A DNA stretch of 64,000 bases from DASZTU01 sp035493835 (GCA_035493835.1 DATJHO010000052.1:1-64000); one strand, 5' to 3'; shown: positions 1-8,751, counted from the first letter of the stretch. Notes: generated by a model not told the origin, from the sequence alone. Made by a program: numbers and translations.

Positions 1-1
1 C

Positions 2-211
2 AATTTCTGGGAGACCCATCGACTCTCGAGCTGGAAAATGCTCCCCGACGACAAGCTGAGCTGGAACGAGGGCGGCAAGGAAGTCACCGCCCGCATCGCC
101 TCACTCACCCCCGATCGCCTGACCCTGATCCGCTATTTCGAGGACGGGCCGGTCGAAGAGCGCTATCGCTCCGCCCAACTCCCCGACGGCGCTGCGGAAG
201 CGAAGGGCTAA
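2..211 (+). CDS. 3' end of an unidentified protein (5' truncated)
   Basis: An open frame runs from the window edge to a TAA at 209-211 and gives about 69 residues, with no start inside the window. The fragment is rich in charged residues (PDDKLSWNEGGKEVTARI, then LTLIRYFEDGPVEERYRS) and reads like the C-terminal beta-strand-rich part of a small secreted or cytosolic protein. I do not recognise the family. The base composition matches the neighbours, and the in-frame run with a clean stop before a repeat-bearing gap supports a real gene end. Confidence 0.5.
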   Translation, partial: NFWETHRLSSWKMLPDDKLSWNEGGKEVTARIASLTPDRLTLIRYFEDGPVEERYRSAQLPDGAAEAKG

Positions 212-486
212 GGCCGCGAACCCCACGCGCTTCGCGGCGCCCAAACACGCGATCTCATGGTGAGCCTGTCGAACCACGAGGTCGCCCTTTCGCCGTCATC
301 CCGACGAAAGTCGGCAACTGTGTTGCTCGAAGGAGGGGGCTTGCTCCAAGGGGGGCAGCCGCCGAGCGGGAGGCTACCCCCCACCACGGGCCGCGTTGAG
401 CATACTGGATTCCGGCTTCCGCCGGAATGACGCTGGGCGCAGGGCAGGTTTCAGCCCGCCCCGCCCATCCGGCAGGAGTGCCGGCC
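212..486. other. intergenic region with degenerate palindromic repeats
   Basis: No gene was seen. It holds a short repeat near 257-280 (gtgagcctgtcgaaccac), also present near 5370-5390, and an imperfect palindromic repeat at about 408-432 of the family that recurs throughout this window (attcc..cgccggaatgacg). Genes converge here, so a shared terminator region is expected, but no clear hairpin with a T-tract was found. Confidence 0.5.
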
Positions 487-1710
487 TCAATGCATCGAAA
501 ACCCTTCGGCCGGCTCGGCCACGACGGCGTCGTCGTCGCCGCGGATCGTCAGCTGCGTCAGCACGAAGACGATCAGGGCGCAGACCGCAAAACCCACCAC
601 CATCGGCATGGCCGTGCCATTGAAGAACGCGGCAACGATCCCCATCACCACCGCGCCCGCCACCGTCTGCAGGGTACCCAGCAGCGCCGAGGCGGTGCCG
701 GCGATCGCGCCATGCTCCTCCATGGCCAGGACGCCCGTGGTGGGCAGCACGAGGCCGAGGAAGGCGAAGGCGATGAACATCAGGCTCGACAGCACCGGAA
801 TGCCATCGAAGCCGGCCAAAAACAGCGCCAAGAGCAGCATCATGGCGCCGGTAAAGCCCCAGACCGCGTAGCGCACCACCCGGTTCAGCCCGAATCGCTT
901 GACCAAAAAGCCAGTCGCCTGCGAGGCGGCGAAAAACCCGATCGCATTGACCGAAAACGCGAGACTGTAGAGCGTCGGGCTCAGCCCATAATGGTTGATG
1001 TAGACGAAGCTCGAGCTGCCGATGAAGGCCATGAAGCTTGAAATGCCGAAGCCGCCGATCAAGGTGAGGCCGAGGAACCGGCCGTCGCGAATCAACACCC
1101 AATAGGCGCTCATGGCGCTGCCGAGGCCACTTTCAACCCGCGCTTCCTTCGGCCGCGTCTCCTTGAGCGCGACAATGCAGAGCACCAGCGTCAAGACGCC
1201 CGCGATGGTCATCACCCAAAAAATCTCGCGCCAGCTGCCAAACTGGTTGACGAGGCTCCCGACTGAGGGGGCCAGGATCGGGGAGATCGAAAACACCAGC
1301 ATCACCAGGCTGAAAAGCTGGGTCGCCTCGGCGCCGGTATAATTGTCGCGCACGATGGCGCGCGGCAGCGCAAAGGAGGCGCAGGCGCCCACCCCCTGCA
1401 CGAAGCGGAAGATGATCAGCATTTCGATGCTCTGCGACAGCGCGCAGCCAATGGCTCCGATGGTGTAGAGCACGATGCCGAAATAGAGCGGCGGCTTGCG
1501 GCCGATCATGTCGCTGACCGGCCCATAGATCAGCGTGCCCACGGCAACTGCTATCATGAACGACATGATGCTGGCCTGCACGGCTGCGGTATCGGCCTTG
1601 AGCGCAGTGCCTATGGCCGGCAGGGTCGGCAAATACATGTCGATGGCAAACGGGCCAATGAGAGAGAGCAGGCCCAGAAGGATCGCGGCCCGTAAAAGCT
1701 TGGCATTCAT
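487..1710 (-). CDS. Bcr/CflA-type MFS multidrug efflux transporter
   Basis: A 407-residue integral membrane protein with about 12 hydrophobic segments. Near the N-terminus, GPFAIDMYLPTLPAI is typical of the Bcr/CflA subgroup (DHA1 drug:H+ antiporters), and LIYGPVSDMIGRKPPLYFG is the MFS motif A loop between helices 2 and 3. The family exports drugs or small metabolites; the substrate here is unknown. The ATG at 1710 is chosen over an in-frame TTG at 1716 because GGAAAG lies 8 bases upstream of it. A perfect 9-bp inverted repeat lies about 110 bp upstream (1821-1843). No regulator gene is adjacent. Confidence 0.9.
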   Translation of the reverse strand: MNAKLLRAAILLGLLSLIGPFAIDMYLPTLPAIGTALKADTAAVQASIMSFMIAVAVGTLIYGPVSDMIGRKPPLYFGIVLYTIGAIGCALSQSIEMLIIFRFVQGVGACASFALPRAIVRDNYTGAEATQLFSLVMLVFSISPILAPSVGSLVNQFGSWREIFWVMTIAGVLTLVLCIVALKETRPKEARVESGLGSAMSAYWVLIRDGRFLGLTLIGGFGISSFMAFIGSSSFVYINHYGLSPTLYSLAFSVNAIGFFAASQATGFLVKRFGLNRVVRYAVWGFTGAMMLLLALFLAGFDGIPVLSSLMFIAFAFLGLVLPTTGVLAMEEHGAIAGTASALLGTLQTVAGAVVMGIVAAFFNGTAMPMVVGFAVCALIVFVLTQLTIRGDDDAVVAEPAEGFSMH

Positions 1711-1820
1711 GGTCAATTCTTTCCGGTTTATCTAACCGATCGGACAAATGGCATTGAATGCGGCGACCGGAGTCAAAAGAGGCACTGAAGGCCTCGCCGC
1801 CAGCGAACCGGTACTGGAGC

Positions 1821-1843
1821 CTACTGCCAAGTTGTGGCAGTAG
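1821..1843. promoter_or_regulatory. perfect 9-bp inverted repeat upstream of MFS gene
   Basis: Arms CTACTGCCA and TGGCAGTAG are separated by 5 bases. There is no T-tract on either side, so it does not look like an intrinsic terminator. Its place about 110 bp upstream of the efflux gene start would suit an operator for a dimeric repressor. This is inference only; the rest of the 1711-2096 gap shows no gene. Confidence 0.35.
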
Positions 1844-2096
1844 CGTCTCATCCCGGCTCGATACTCAAATTGGATAGCGCATTCAAGAAACTGAACGCAG
1901 CCCTTTTCGCGGAAGCTGGACAGATTCGCTCCTGCGTCCATCCAATATGCTTGAAGTCCCGCCCTCAAGCCACCCGCTCGGGCGCAGCGCTGCCATGCAC
2001 TTCTACAGGGGCGGCGAGGGGGCCTCGGCAACAAACACTACTGTTGGAAATTGGCGGCAGTGCCCCAAGGGGGGGCCGCCGTAGCCCGCCCCGTTC

Positions 2097-4016
2097 CTAA
2101 ATCGTCACCTGCGTGCCGATCTCCACCACGCGGCCGGTGGGGATGTGGAAATATTCGGTGGCGTCGGTCGCGTTTCTCGCCAGCGCAATGAACAGGCGGT
2201 CGGCCCAGAACGGCATGCCGCCCTTGGGCGACGGCTTGATCGAGCGGCGCGACAGGAAAAACGAGGTCGACATGATGTCGAATTTCCAGCCGAGCTTGCG
2301 CGCCAATCCCAGCGCCTTCGGGATGTTCGGCGTCTCGACATAGCCGAAGGTGACGATCACCCGGTAGAACAGCTCGCTCATCGATTCGATGCGCACCTTC
2401 TCGTTGTCGGGCACCCGCGGCAGGTTGGAGGTCTGCACCGTCAGGATGACGTTCTTTTCGTGCAGCACCTTGTAGTGCTTGAGGCTGTGGAGCAGCGCGG
2501 TGGGCGCGCCCGTCGCGTCGCTGGTGAGAAACACCGCCGTGCCCGGCACGATGATCGGGCGCTTCTTGGTCAGGTTCTGCACCAGGAACTCGAGCGGCAC
2601 CTCGTCGCGCCGGGTCTTTTCGATCAGCCGCTGGCGGCCAACCATCCAGACGATCATGATCAGCGCGATCCAGGCGGCCACGCCCGCCGGCACCCAGCCG
2701 CCATCCAGGATCTTGCCCATGTTGGCAACGACGAACCCCAGGTCGACGATGAAAAGCGGGATCATCACTGCAAAGATCGCCGGCTTCGGCCATTTCCAGA
2801 TTCGCCACATGACGATAGCAAGAAAGACAGAGGTGACCAGCATCACGCCCGACACCGAAATGCCGTAGGCGGAAGACAGCGCTGCCGAACTCTTGAAGCC
2901 GACCACAAGCAGCAGCACCGAGACCAGCAGCATCGAGTTGACCTGCGGCATGTAGATTTGCCCCAACGCCGTCTCGGAAGTGTGCCGGACGGTCATGCGC
3001 GGCAGCAGGTTAAGGGCAATTGCCTGTTGGGCCAGCGAATAGGCCCCCGAGATCACCGCCTGGCTCGCAATCACGGTCGCCGCCGTGGAAAGCACCACCA
3101 CCGGAATGCGGGCCCACTCCGGATGCATTTCGAAGAAGGGATTGGCGGCAGCCGATATGCCGCCCTGCAAGACGAAGGCGCCCTGCCCGAAATAATTGAG
3201 CAGCAGGCAGGGGAATACCAGGCTCAACCAGGCGACTGCCACCGGCCGCCGGCCAAAATGCCCGAGATCGGCGTAGAGCGCCTCCCCGCCCGTCACGGCC
3301 AGGAAAACCGCCCCAATCACCACTCCCGCAATCCCCCAATGCGTCGCCAGGAAATGGAGGCCGTAATAGGGATTGATGGCCAGCAGCACCTGCGGCGTCG
3401 CGACGATGTGGACGAGGCCGCTCAGTCCAATCACCAGGAACCACACCACCATGACCGGCCCGAACACGCTCGCAACGGTCGCGGTGCCGAAGCGCTGGAA
3501 CATGAACAGCGCCAGAAGGATCACCACGGTCGCCGGCAGCACCCAGACCGAGAGGCTCGGCGCAATGGTTTCGACGCCTTCGACGGCCGACAACACCGAA
3601 ATCGCTGGCGTGATGATCGAGTCGCCGAAAAACAGGGCCGCCCCAAGCACGCCAAGCGCAATGATCCAGGTTGTCTTGCCGGTAAATCCGGTCTTGGCCA
3701 GCGACATCAGCGAGAGGATGCCGCCCTCGCCCCGGTTGTCGGCCCTGGTGACGAAGATCACGTATTTGATCGTCACCGTGATGATGAGCGCCCAGACGAT
3801 CAGCGAGAGGAGGCCAAGCACATCGCTGGCGAGAGTTGCCTGGCTCGCCCCATCCGCCAGCGCCTGGCGAAAGGCATAGATCGGGCTGGTGCCGATATCA
3901 CCATAGACGACGCCAATTGCCCCCAACACCAGAATCGGCAGGTTCTTGTTAGCGTGGCTGGATTGTTCCGTAGCGTCGAGGTCGGCTTCCGCGCCGGCCA
4001 CATTCGTCTGCGTCAT
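2097..4016 (-). CDS. kup: Kup-type potassium uptake transporter
   Basis: A 639-residue low-affinity K+/H+ symporter of the Kup/HAK/KT family. After a short N-terminal tail, LGAIGVVYGDIGTSPIYAFR is the Kup signature on helix 1. About 12 membrane segments follow to near residue 440, then a cytoplasmic C-terminal domain (PLEFLVQNLTKKRPIIVPGTAVFLT and onward). The ATG at 4016 (MTQTNVAG) gives the usual family length, with GAGGTG about 11 bases upstream; the frame is open 20 residues further but those look non-native. It is probably transcribed alone: the gap to the efflux gene is 386 bp. Family assignment is firm; K+ affinity and regulation cannot be read here. Confidence 0.95.
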   Translation of the reverse strand: MTQTNVAGAEADLDATEQSSHANKNLPILVLGAIGVVYGDIGTSPIYAFRQALADGASQATLASDVLGLLSLIVWALIITVTIKYVIFVTRADNRGEGGILSLMSLAKTGFTGKTTWIIALGVLGAALFFGDSIITPAISVLSAVEGVETIAPSLSVWVLPATVVILLALFMFQRFGTATVASVFGPVMVVWFLVIGLSGLVHIVATPQVLLAINPYYGLHFLATHWGIAGVVIGAVFLAVTGGEALYADLGHFGRRPVAVAWLSLVFPCLLLNYFGQGAFVLQGGISAAANPFFEMHPEWARIPVVVLSTAATVIASQAVISGAYSLAQQAIALNLLPRMTVRHTSETALGQIYMPQVNSMLLVSVLLLVVGFKSSAALSSAYGISVSGVMLVTSVFLAIVMWRIWKWPKPAIFAVMIPLFIVDLGFVVANMGKILDGGWVPAGVAAWIALIMIVWMVGRQRLIEKTRRDEVPLEFLVQNLTKKRPIIVPGTAVFLTSDATGAPTALLHSLKHYKVLHEKNVILTVQTSNLPRVPDNEKVRIESMSELFYRVIVTFGYVETPNIPKALGLARKLGWKFDIMSTSFFLSRRSIKPSPKGGMPFWADRLFIALARNATDATEYFHIPTGRVVEIGTQVTI

Positions 4017-4295
4017 GAAACCATCGCTCACCTCGGGAAGAGGCGGGCGCCTCTCTACACCGCTCGACTGCCACACTCAACCCTGTGCCAATGTCTTGGT
4101 TGCAGAGCGGCTTCGGCATCTAGTGAACAATAGCTCTTGGTAGATGAGACAGTTAGTCTGAAAACCGGCTGACTTCTGCAATCTAGTTTGCCTAATGCAC
4201 GGCATTTGCTTTAAACGACTAACCCGATATTCTTTACAAAACCACCAGCCGCCTTACCCGAAAACGGCGGTTTCCCCCAGCGCAACCTCCTGTGC

Positions 4296-4336
4296 AAAAA
4301 AAATGAGCCCCGCTTCGATGCAGCGAAGCGGGGCTC
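4296..4336 (-). terminator. intrinsic terminator (13-bp stem, T8 tract)
   Basis: Perfect inverted repeat GAGCCCCGCTTCG / CGAAGCGGGGCTC with a 6-base loop, followed on the minus strand by eight T residues (4303-4296). It ends the transcript coming from the FMN reductase gene or the structured RNA candidate next to it. Confidence 0.9.
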
Positions 4337-4440
4337 GGAGCTGACTTTGGAGGGTCTTGGTCAGCGAACTGAAACGCGCAACCAACCTCCGAGGAGCCTG
4401 GTGGCGCGAGCAGGATAGGCGGTTACCGCCCTTCCTGATC
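4296..4440 (-). ncRNA. candidate structured RNA or 3' UTR with four hairpins
   Basis: Read on the minus strand after the FMN reductase stop, this stretch forms successive hairpins. The first spans 4411-4437 (ggcgg/ccgcc inside cagga/tcctg). The second spans 4377-4408 (gcgc/gcgc, acc/ggt, ctc/gag). The third is a short UUCG-capped stem at 4361-4372 (tcag/ctga). The last is a perfect 13-bp terminator stem. It could be an independent small RNA or a long processed 3' UTR of the reductase gene. No convincing promoter lies directly upstream and I could not match it to a named family. Confidence 0.35.
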
Positions 4441-4496
4441 GAACGCCAATAAACAAAAGTTCAGCGACATTCGATTCCATCGAAAGGGCTAGGGGT

Positions 4497-5099
4497 CTAG
4501 GCAGCAGCGGCCTTGGCTGCATCGGCCTGGCGTGCCGTCTTGGTGGCGTTGGTCCACCAGAGCAGGTTATCGAGCAGATCCGGCACGAACGGGTCGATAT
4601 TGCCCTTCACGTCGTCCCAGCTCTTCTGGCCCATCAGCACGGGAATGAAATCCGAGCCGCCGATGTGCACGCCTTGGCGCACCGGCACGGCCTGCAGCTC
4701 GACCACGATGTTGCGCAGGTGCTCGACCGCGCGGGCGCCGCCGACCGAACCATAGCCCACAAAGCCGACGGCCTTCTTGATGAACGGGGTATAGGCCCAG
4801 TCGATGGCGTTCTTCAGCGCGCCGGGAATCGAGCGGTTATATTCGGCGGTGATGATGATGTAGCCGTCGAATTCCTTCAGCTTGGCCTGCCAGCGGGCGG
4901 CCTCGGCGTTGGGCGTGGGCATCCACATGTCGGAAGCCGGCGCATCGAACAGCGGCAGGTTGTAGTCCTTCAGGTCCACCAATTCGACGTCCATGTCGCC
5001 GCGCGCCTTGGCGTGATCGAGAATCCACTTTGCCGGCTTGTCGCCGAAGCGGGTGGGACGGGTGCTGCCGATGATGACGGCGATCTTTGGTTTGGACAT
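4497..5099 (-). CDS. NADPH-dependent FMN reductase family protein
   Basis: A 200-residue flavodoxin-fold oxidoreductase. IAVIIGSTRPTRFGDKPAKW near the N-terminus is the FMN phosphate-binding loop, EYNRSIPGALKNAIDW at about 90-105 is the second flavin-binding signature, and VGYGSVGGARAVEHLR follows. Family members reduce FMN, quinones, azo compounds or chromate; the substrate is unknown. The ATG at 5099 has GAGAGGAA upstream. A near-perfect 23-bp palindrome lies 14 bp upstream of the start and suggests a dedicated redox or quinone-sensing repressor. A paralogue of the same fold sits between ftsA and ftsZ (44084-44653). Confidence 0.88.
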   Translation of the reverse strand: MSKPKIAVIIGSTRPTRFGDKPAKWILDHAKARGDMDVELVDLKDYNLPLFDAPASDMWMPTPNAEAARWQAKLKEFDGYIIITAEYNRSIPGALKNAIDWAYTPFIKKAVGFVGYGSVGGARAVEHLRNIVVELQAVPVRQGVHIGGSDFIPVLMGQKSWDDVKGNIDPFVPDLLDNLLWWTNATKTARQADAAKAAAA

Positions 5100-5113
5100 G
5101 ATTGCGTTCCTCT

Positions 5114-5136
5114 CTCAGTCACAAAATGTAACTGAG
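5114..5136. promoter_or_regulatory. palindromic operator candidate upstream of FMN reductase
   Basis: Arms CTCAGTcACA and TGTaACTGAG flank a 3-base AAA centre and match at 9 of 10 positions. The site lies 14 bp upstream of the reductase start, where a repressor would block transcription. Operators with a GTNAC..GTNAC core are typical of dimeric winged-helix regulators such as HxlR-type redox sensors. Naming the regulator class is inference. Confidence 0.5.
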
Positions 5137-5462
5137 TGGAAATATGTTCCCGCGTTGCTTTGCCGCAAGGAGGCACGGACCTGTCACGTGGGAACACGGA
5201 GCAGCGCTGCGCTCGTATCGAAGGCAAGGAACATTTTTGTTCCCACCAGTTTTACAATCAAATTTGACTTTTCCGACACTGGTCGTGACGCTCGTCGCGT
5301 CACTGCGCCTGATTGGCAAGGCATTGGCGTCGGACCGTCCAACAAAAACGAACGATGGAAGGCCGTCATGGTGAGCCTGTCGAACCACAAGGGCCAACGG
5401 ACCGCGCCGGCCTCGTCCTTCGACAAGCTCAGGATGAGGCCTCAGTGCGTACGGCGCTTCCC
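5137..5462. other. intergenic region, no gene seen
   Basis: About 325 bp between the FMN reductase and pdxJ. It holds two degenerate repeats (gtgagcctgtcgaaccac near 5370 and ttcgacaagctcaggatga near 5418) of a kind common in alphaproteobacterial gaps. No convincing coding potential or terminator was found. Confidence 0.5.
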
Positions 5463-6200
5463 CTAACCCAGCACGGCCCTGTACAGGCGCACCGCTTCGG
5501 GAAATCCCATCAGCAGCGCGTCGGCGGTGATGGCGTGGCCGATTGAAACCTCGTCCACGCCCAGCACTGCCTGCTGGAAAGCCGGCAGGTTGGCGAGCGT
5601 CAGGTCGTGCCCGGCATTGAGGCCGAGCCCCTTGCCGGCTGCCCGGGCGGCCCGTGCGGTTTCGCTCAGCTTGTTGAGTTCGTCCGGCCCGGTGGTCGTG
5701 CCATAAGTTGCGCCATAGGGCCCAGTATAGAGCTCCACCCGGTCGGCGCCCACCGCCAGCGCTTCAGCCGGCAAGGCCGGATCCGCGTCGATGAACAGCG
5801 ACACCCTGATCCCCAGCGCCTTCATCACGTCGATCGCCCGCTCCAGCAGTTCGCGGTTGGCCGCGATGTCCCAGCCATGGTCCGACGTCGCCTGCGCCGG
5901 ATCATCGGGGACGAACGTCACCTGGTCCGGCCGCGCCTCTTCTACCAGTTGCAGGAACTCTTCGCTGGGATATCCCTCGATGTTGTACTCAGCCTGGGGA
6001 AATTCCGTCCGGATCAGCCGCTCCAGCTCGAACACGTCGCTTCGACGTATATGCCGCTCGTCCGGCCGGGGGTGGATGGTGATGCCGTCCGCACCCGCCT
6101 CCAACACCAGCCGACCGATGCCGGTGACGCTCGGCCAAGGCAGGTTGCGGCGGTTCCTGAGCTGGGCGACGGCGTTGAGATTGACGGAAAGCGCGGTCAT
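5463..6200 (-). CDS. pdxJ: pyridoxine 5'-phosphate synthase
   Basis: A 245-residue TIM-barrel enzyme that condenses 1-deoxy-xylulose 5-phosphate with 3-amino-2-oxopropyl phosphate to pyridoxine 5'-phosphate, the last ring-forming step of DXP-dependent vitamin B6 synthesis. The order of signatures fits PdxJ: LSVNLNAVAQLRNRR at the start, GADGITIHPRPDERHIR at about 35-50, PDQVTFVPDDPAQATSDHGW mid-protein, and GLGLNAGHDLTLANL near the end. The ATG at 6200 is preferred over an in-frame TTG at 6206. It lies 63 bp downstream of the ilvH stop and may be the last gene of an ilvI-ilvH-pdxJ run. Confidence 0.96.
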   Translation of the reverse strand: MTALSVNLNAVAQLRNRRNLPWPSVTGIGRLVLEAGADGITIHPRPDERHIRRSDVFELERLIRTEFPQAEYNIEGYPSEEFLQLVEEARPDQVTFVPDDPAQATSDHGWDIAANRELLERAIDVMKALGIRVSLFIDADPALPAEALAVGADRVELYTGPYGATYGTTTGPDELNKLSETARAARAAGKGLGLNAGHDLTLANLPAFQQAVLGVDEVSIGHAITADALLMGFPEAVRLYRAVLG

Positions 6201-6263
6201 GTCCAAATCCCGGTTACAAAGGGCTCGCCTCCATAACGCCTGACCACGCCCTTCGTCACGGGG

Positions 6264-6818
6264 TCACATTTTCTCGGGGCCACGCGAGATGGCGGCAACG
6301 CCCGTGCGCACCACCTCGATCAGCCCGAGCGGCACCATCAGCGCGATAAAGCTGTCGATCTTGGTGGGCTTTCCCGTCACCTCGAAGACAAAGCTCTCGA
6401 CGGTAGCATCGACGATCTGCGCCCGGAAAGCATCGGCCAGCCGCAGCGTCTCCGCCCGATGCTCGCCGGTGCCGCCGACCTTGATCAACGCCAGCTCGCG
6501 CTCGAGGTCCTTGCCTTCGGCCGTGAGGTCGTGCACCCGGTGCACCGGCACCAGCCGCTCGAGCTGCAGTTTTATCTGCGACAGCACTTTTGGCGTCGCC
6601 ACCGTCACCAGCGTAATGCGCGACAGGCCTTTGTCGTGCTCGACCTCGGAGACCGTCAGGCTCTCGATATTGAACCCCCGCGCCGAGAACAGGCCGGCGA
6701 TGCGGGCAAGGATGCCCGGCTCGTTGTCGACCATCACCGAAAGCGTATGGCGCTCGGGGGCCATGGTCTCCTTGGTGAGAAAATACGCCGATCCGGTCGG
6801 CTGCAGCTGTGCGTTCAT
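6264..6818 (-). CDS. ilvH: acetolactate synthase regulatory (small) subunit
   Basis: A 184-residue valine-sensing subunit of acetohydroxyacid synthase. An ACT domain covers about 24-100 (HTLSVMVDNEPGILARIAGLF, then ESLTVSEVEHDKGLSRIT), followed by the C-terminal small-subunit domain (LIKVGGTGEHRAETLRLADAF). It activates the catalytic subunit and confers feedback inhibition by branched-chain amino acids. The ATG at 6818 has GAGGAA at a good distance; the open frame extends 16 residues further but without support. It is downstream of ilvI; the 163-bp gap between them carries a palindromic C/G-rich repeat pair. Confidence 0.96.
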   Translation of the reverse strand: MNAQLQPTGSAYFLTKETMAPERHTLSVMVDNEPGILARIAGLFSARGFNIESLTVSEVEHDKGLSRITLVTVATPKVLSQIKLQLERLVPVHRVHDLTAEGKDLERELALIKVGGTGEHRAETLRLADAFRAQIVDATVESFVFEVTGKPTKIDSFIALMVPLGLIEVVRTGVAAISRGPEKM

Positions 6819-6879
6819 CTTGTTCCGTTCCTCGATTCCATTCTGAGCTTCCGGCCCGCCCCCCACCCGGCTGCCGCCG

Positions 6880-6960
6880 CCCTCCCCTCAAGGGGGAGGG
6901 GCGATGCGGGCCGGCTCCTTCGTCTCCCTCCCCCTTGAGGGGAGGGATCAAGGGTGGGGG
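6880..6960. repeat. inverted pair of CCTCCCC..GGGGGAGG repeats
   Basis: Two inverted copies of a palindromic motif (ccctcccctcaagggggagg near 6884-6903 and its inverse near 6929-6950) lie in the ilvI-ilvH gap. They could form a strong mRNA stem between the two cistrons. Similar C/G-rich repeat pairs are common in intergenic DNA of Rhizobiales. Confidence 0.6.
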
Positions 6961-6981
6961 TTGTTGCCCCAAGCGCTGCCT

Positions 6982-8751
6982 TCACACCAATTGCCGCCCC
7001 TTGGCGTCGATGATCGAACCGATATCCTCCTCGAAATCCGGCAGGATCATCTCGTTATGCGGCTTGCCCGAGGGGATCATCGGCAGGCAGTTTTCGTGCT
7101 TTTCCACGAGGCAATCGAACAGCACCGGCCTTGGCGAATTCACCATCTCGGCAATCGCGTCATCGAGCTCCGCCGGGTCCGAGCAGCGGATGCCGACGCC
7201 GCCATAGGCTTCCGCCAGCTTGACGAAATCCGGCAGGCTCTCGGAATAGCTGTGCGCATAGCGCCCGCCATGCAGCAGGTCCTGCCATTGCCGCACCATC
7301 CCCATCCGCTCGTTGTTGAGGATGAAAACCTTGATCGGCAAGTCGTACTGCACCGCGGTTGACATCTCCTGCATCGTCATCTGGACGCTGGCCTCGCCGG
7401 CGATATCGATGACGAGCGCATCCGGATGCGCGACCTGCACGCCGATCGCGGCGGGAAGGCCATAGCCCATGGTGCCGAGGCCGCCCGAGGTCATCCAGTG
7501 GTTCGGCAGCTCGAACGGAAAATGCTGCGCTGCCCACATCTGGTGCTGGCCCACTTCCGTGGTGATGTAGACCTCGCGGCCCTTCACCGCCTCATGGAGT
7601 CGCCTGATGGCGTGCTGCGGCTTGATGATGGTGGAAGAGCTCTTGAAGCCGAGCGAGTTCCGCTTGCGCCACTCGCCGATCTGGCCCCACCAGGGTTTTA
7701 GCGCCTCAATCCGCGCCTCGTTGGTGCGGCTGCGCCAGACACGGATCATCTCCTCCATCACATGGGCGCTATCGCCCACGATGGGCAGGTCGATCAAGAC
7801 GTTCTTGTTGATCGAGGACGCGTCGATATCGACGTGGATCTTCCGGCTGTTCGGCGAGAACGCATCGATCCGCCCGGTGATGCGGTCATCGAACCGCGCA
7901 CCGATGCAGATGATGAGGTCGGCATCGTGCATGGCCATATTGGCCTCGTACGTGCCGTGCATCCCCAGCATCCCCATCCACTGCGGATTGGAGGCAGGGA
8001 AGGCGCCGAGCCCCATCAGGGTGGAAGTCACCGGAAAGCCGGTCAGCTCGGCCAGTTCGCGAAGGTGCTGGCTGGCTTCCGGCCCGGCATTGATCACCCC
8101 GCCGCCGGTATAAAAGATCGGCCGCTCGGCCTTCAGCATCATGTCCACGGCCGCCGAGATCGCGCGCACATCGCCCTCGACCTGCGGGTGATAGCTCTTG
8201 TGCCGCTCCACCTGCACCTCGTCCGGCGAGCGATAGGTGCCGAGTGCGAACTGCACGTCCTTCGGGATATCGACCAGAACCGGCCCCGGCCGCCCGGAAT
8301 TGGCGATGTAGAACGCTTCGTGCAGCACCCGGCTCAGCTGGTTGACGTCCTTGACGAGGAAATTGTGCTTGGTGGCGCTGCGGGTGATGCCGACCGTGTC
8401 GCATTCCTGGAACGCGTCCGAGCCGATGAGCGTCGTCGGCACCTGCGCGGTCAGCACCACCAGCGGAATGGAATCCATCAGCGCGTCGGTGAGCGGGGTA
8501 ACGACATTGGTCGCCCCCGGACCCGAGGTGACCAACACCACGCCCACCTTGCCGGTCGAGCGCGCATAGCCCTCGGCCATATGGCCGGCGCCCTGCTCAT
8601 GCCGGACAAGGATGTGCTGCACCTTGTCCTGCTGGAACAGCGCGTCATAGATCGGCAGCGCCGCGCCCCCCGGATAGCCGAAGATATGCTCGACGCCCTG
8701 GTCCGCCAGCGCCCTGATCACTATTTCCGCGCCGGTCATCTGCTCGGCCAT
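6982..8751 (-). CDS. ilvI: acetolactate synthase catalytic (large) subunit
   Basis: A 589-residue ThDP-dependent enzyme that joins two pyruvates to acetolactate (valine, leucine) or pyruvate and 2-oxobutyrate to acetohydroxybutyrate (isoleucine). It has the full three-domain layout: FGYPGGAALPIYDAL and the ThDP glutamate region RHEQGAGHMAEGYAR (about 25-62), a central FAD-binding domain (GMLGMHGTYEANMAMHDADL), and the ThDP pyrophosphate motif GEASVQMTMQEM..ILNNERMGMVRQWQ near 440-480. The motif starts GE rather than the more usual GD. ilvH follows, giving the holoenzyme. The 5' side holds a small RNA candidate about 300 bp upstream. Confidence 0.97.
   Translation of the reverse strand: MAEQMTGAEIVIRALADQGVEHIFGYPGGAALPIYDALFQQDKVQHILVRHEQGAGHMAEGYARSTGKVGVVLVTSGPGATNVVTPLTDALMDSIPLVVLTAQVPTTLIGSDAFQECDTVGITRSATKHNFLVKDVNQLSRVLHEAFYIANSGRPGPVLVDIPKDVQFALGTYRSPDEVQVERHKSYHPQVEGDVRAISAAVDMMLKAERPIFYTGGGVINAGPEASQHLRELAELTGFPVTSTLMGLGAFPASNPQWMGMLGMHGTYEANMAMHDADLIICIGARFDDRITGRIDAFSPNSRKIHVDIDASSINKNVLIDLPIVGDSAHVMEEMIRVWRSRTNEARIEALKPWWGQIGEWRKRNSLGFKSSSTIIKPQHAIRRLHEAVKGREVYITTEVGQHQMWAAQHFPFELPNHWMTSGGLGTMGYGLPAAIGVQVAHPDALVIDIAGEASVQMTMQEMSTAVQYDLPIKVFILNNERMGMVRQWQDLLHGGRYAHSYSESLPDFVKLAEAYGGVGIRCSDPAELDDAIAEMVNSPRPVLFDCLVEKHENCLPMIPSGKPHNEMILPDFEEDIGSIIDAKGRQLV

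Noticed and set aside
2145..4133. 662-residue open frame on the + strand opposite kup
   Set aside because: It is rich in His, Arg, Gln and Asp in a pattern produced by the antisense of a GC-rich membrane protein gene. Kup on the other strand has clear signatures.
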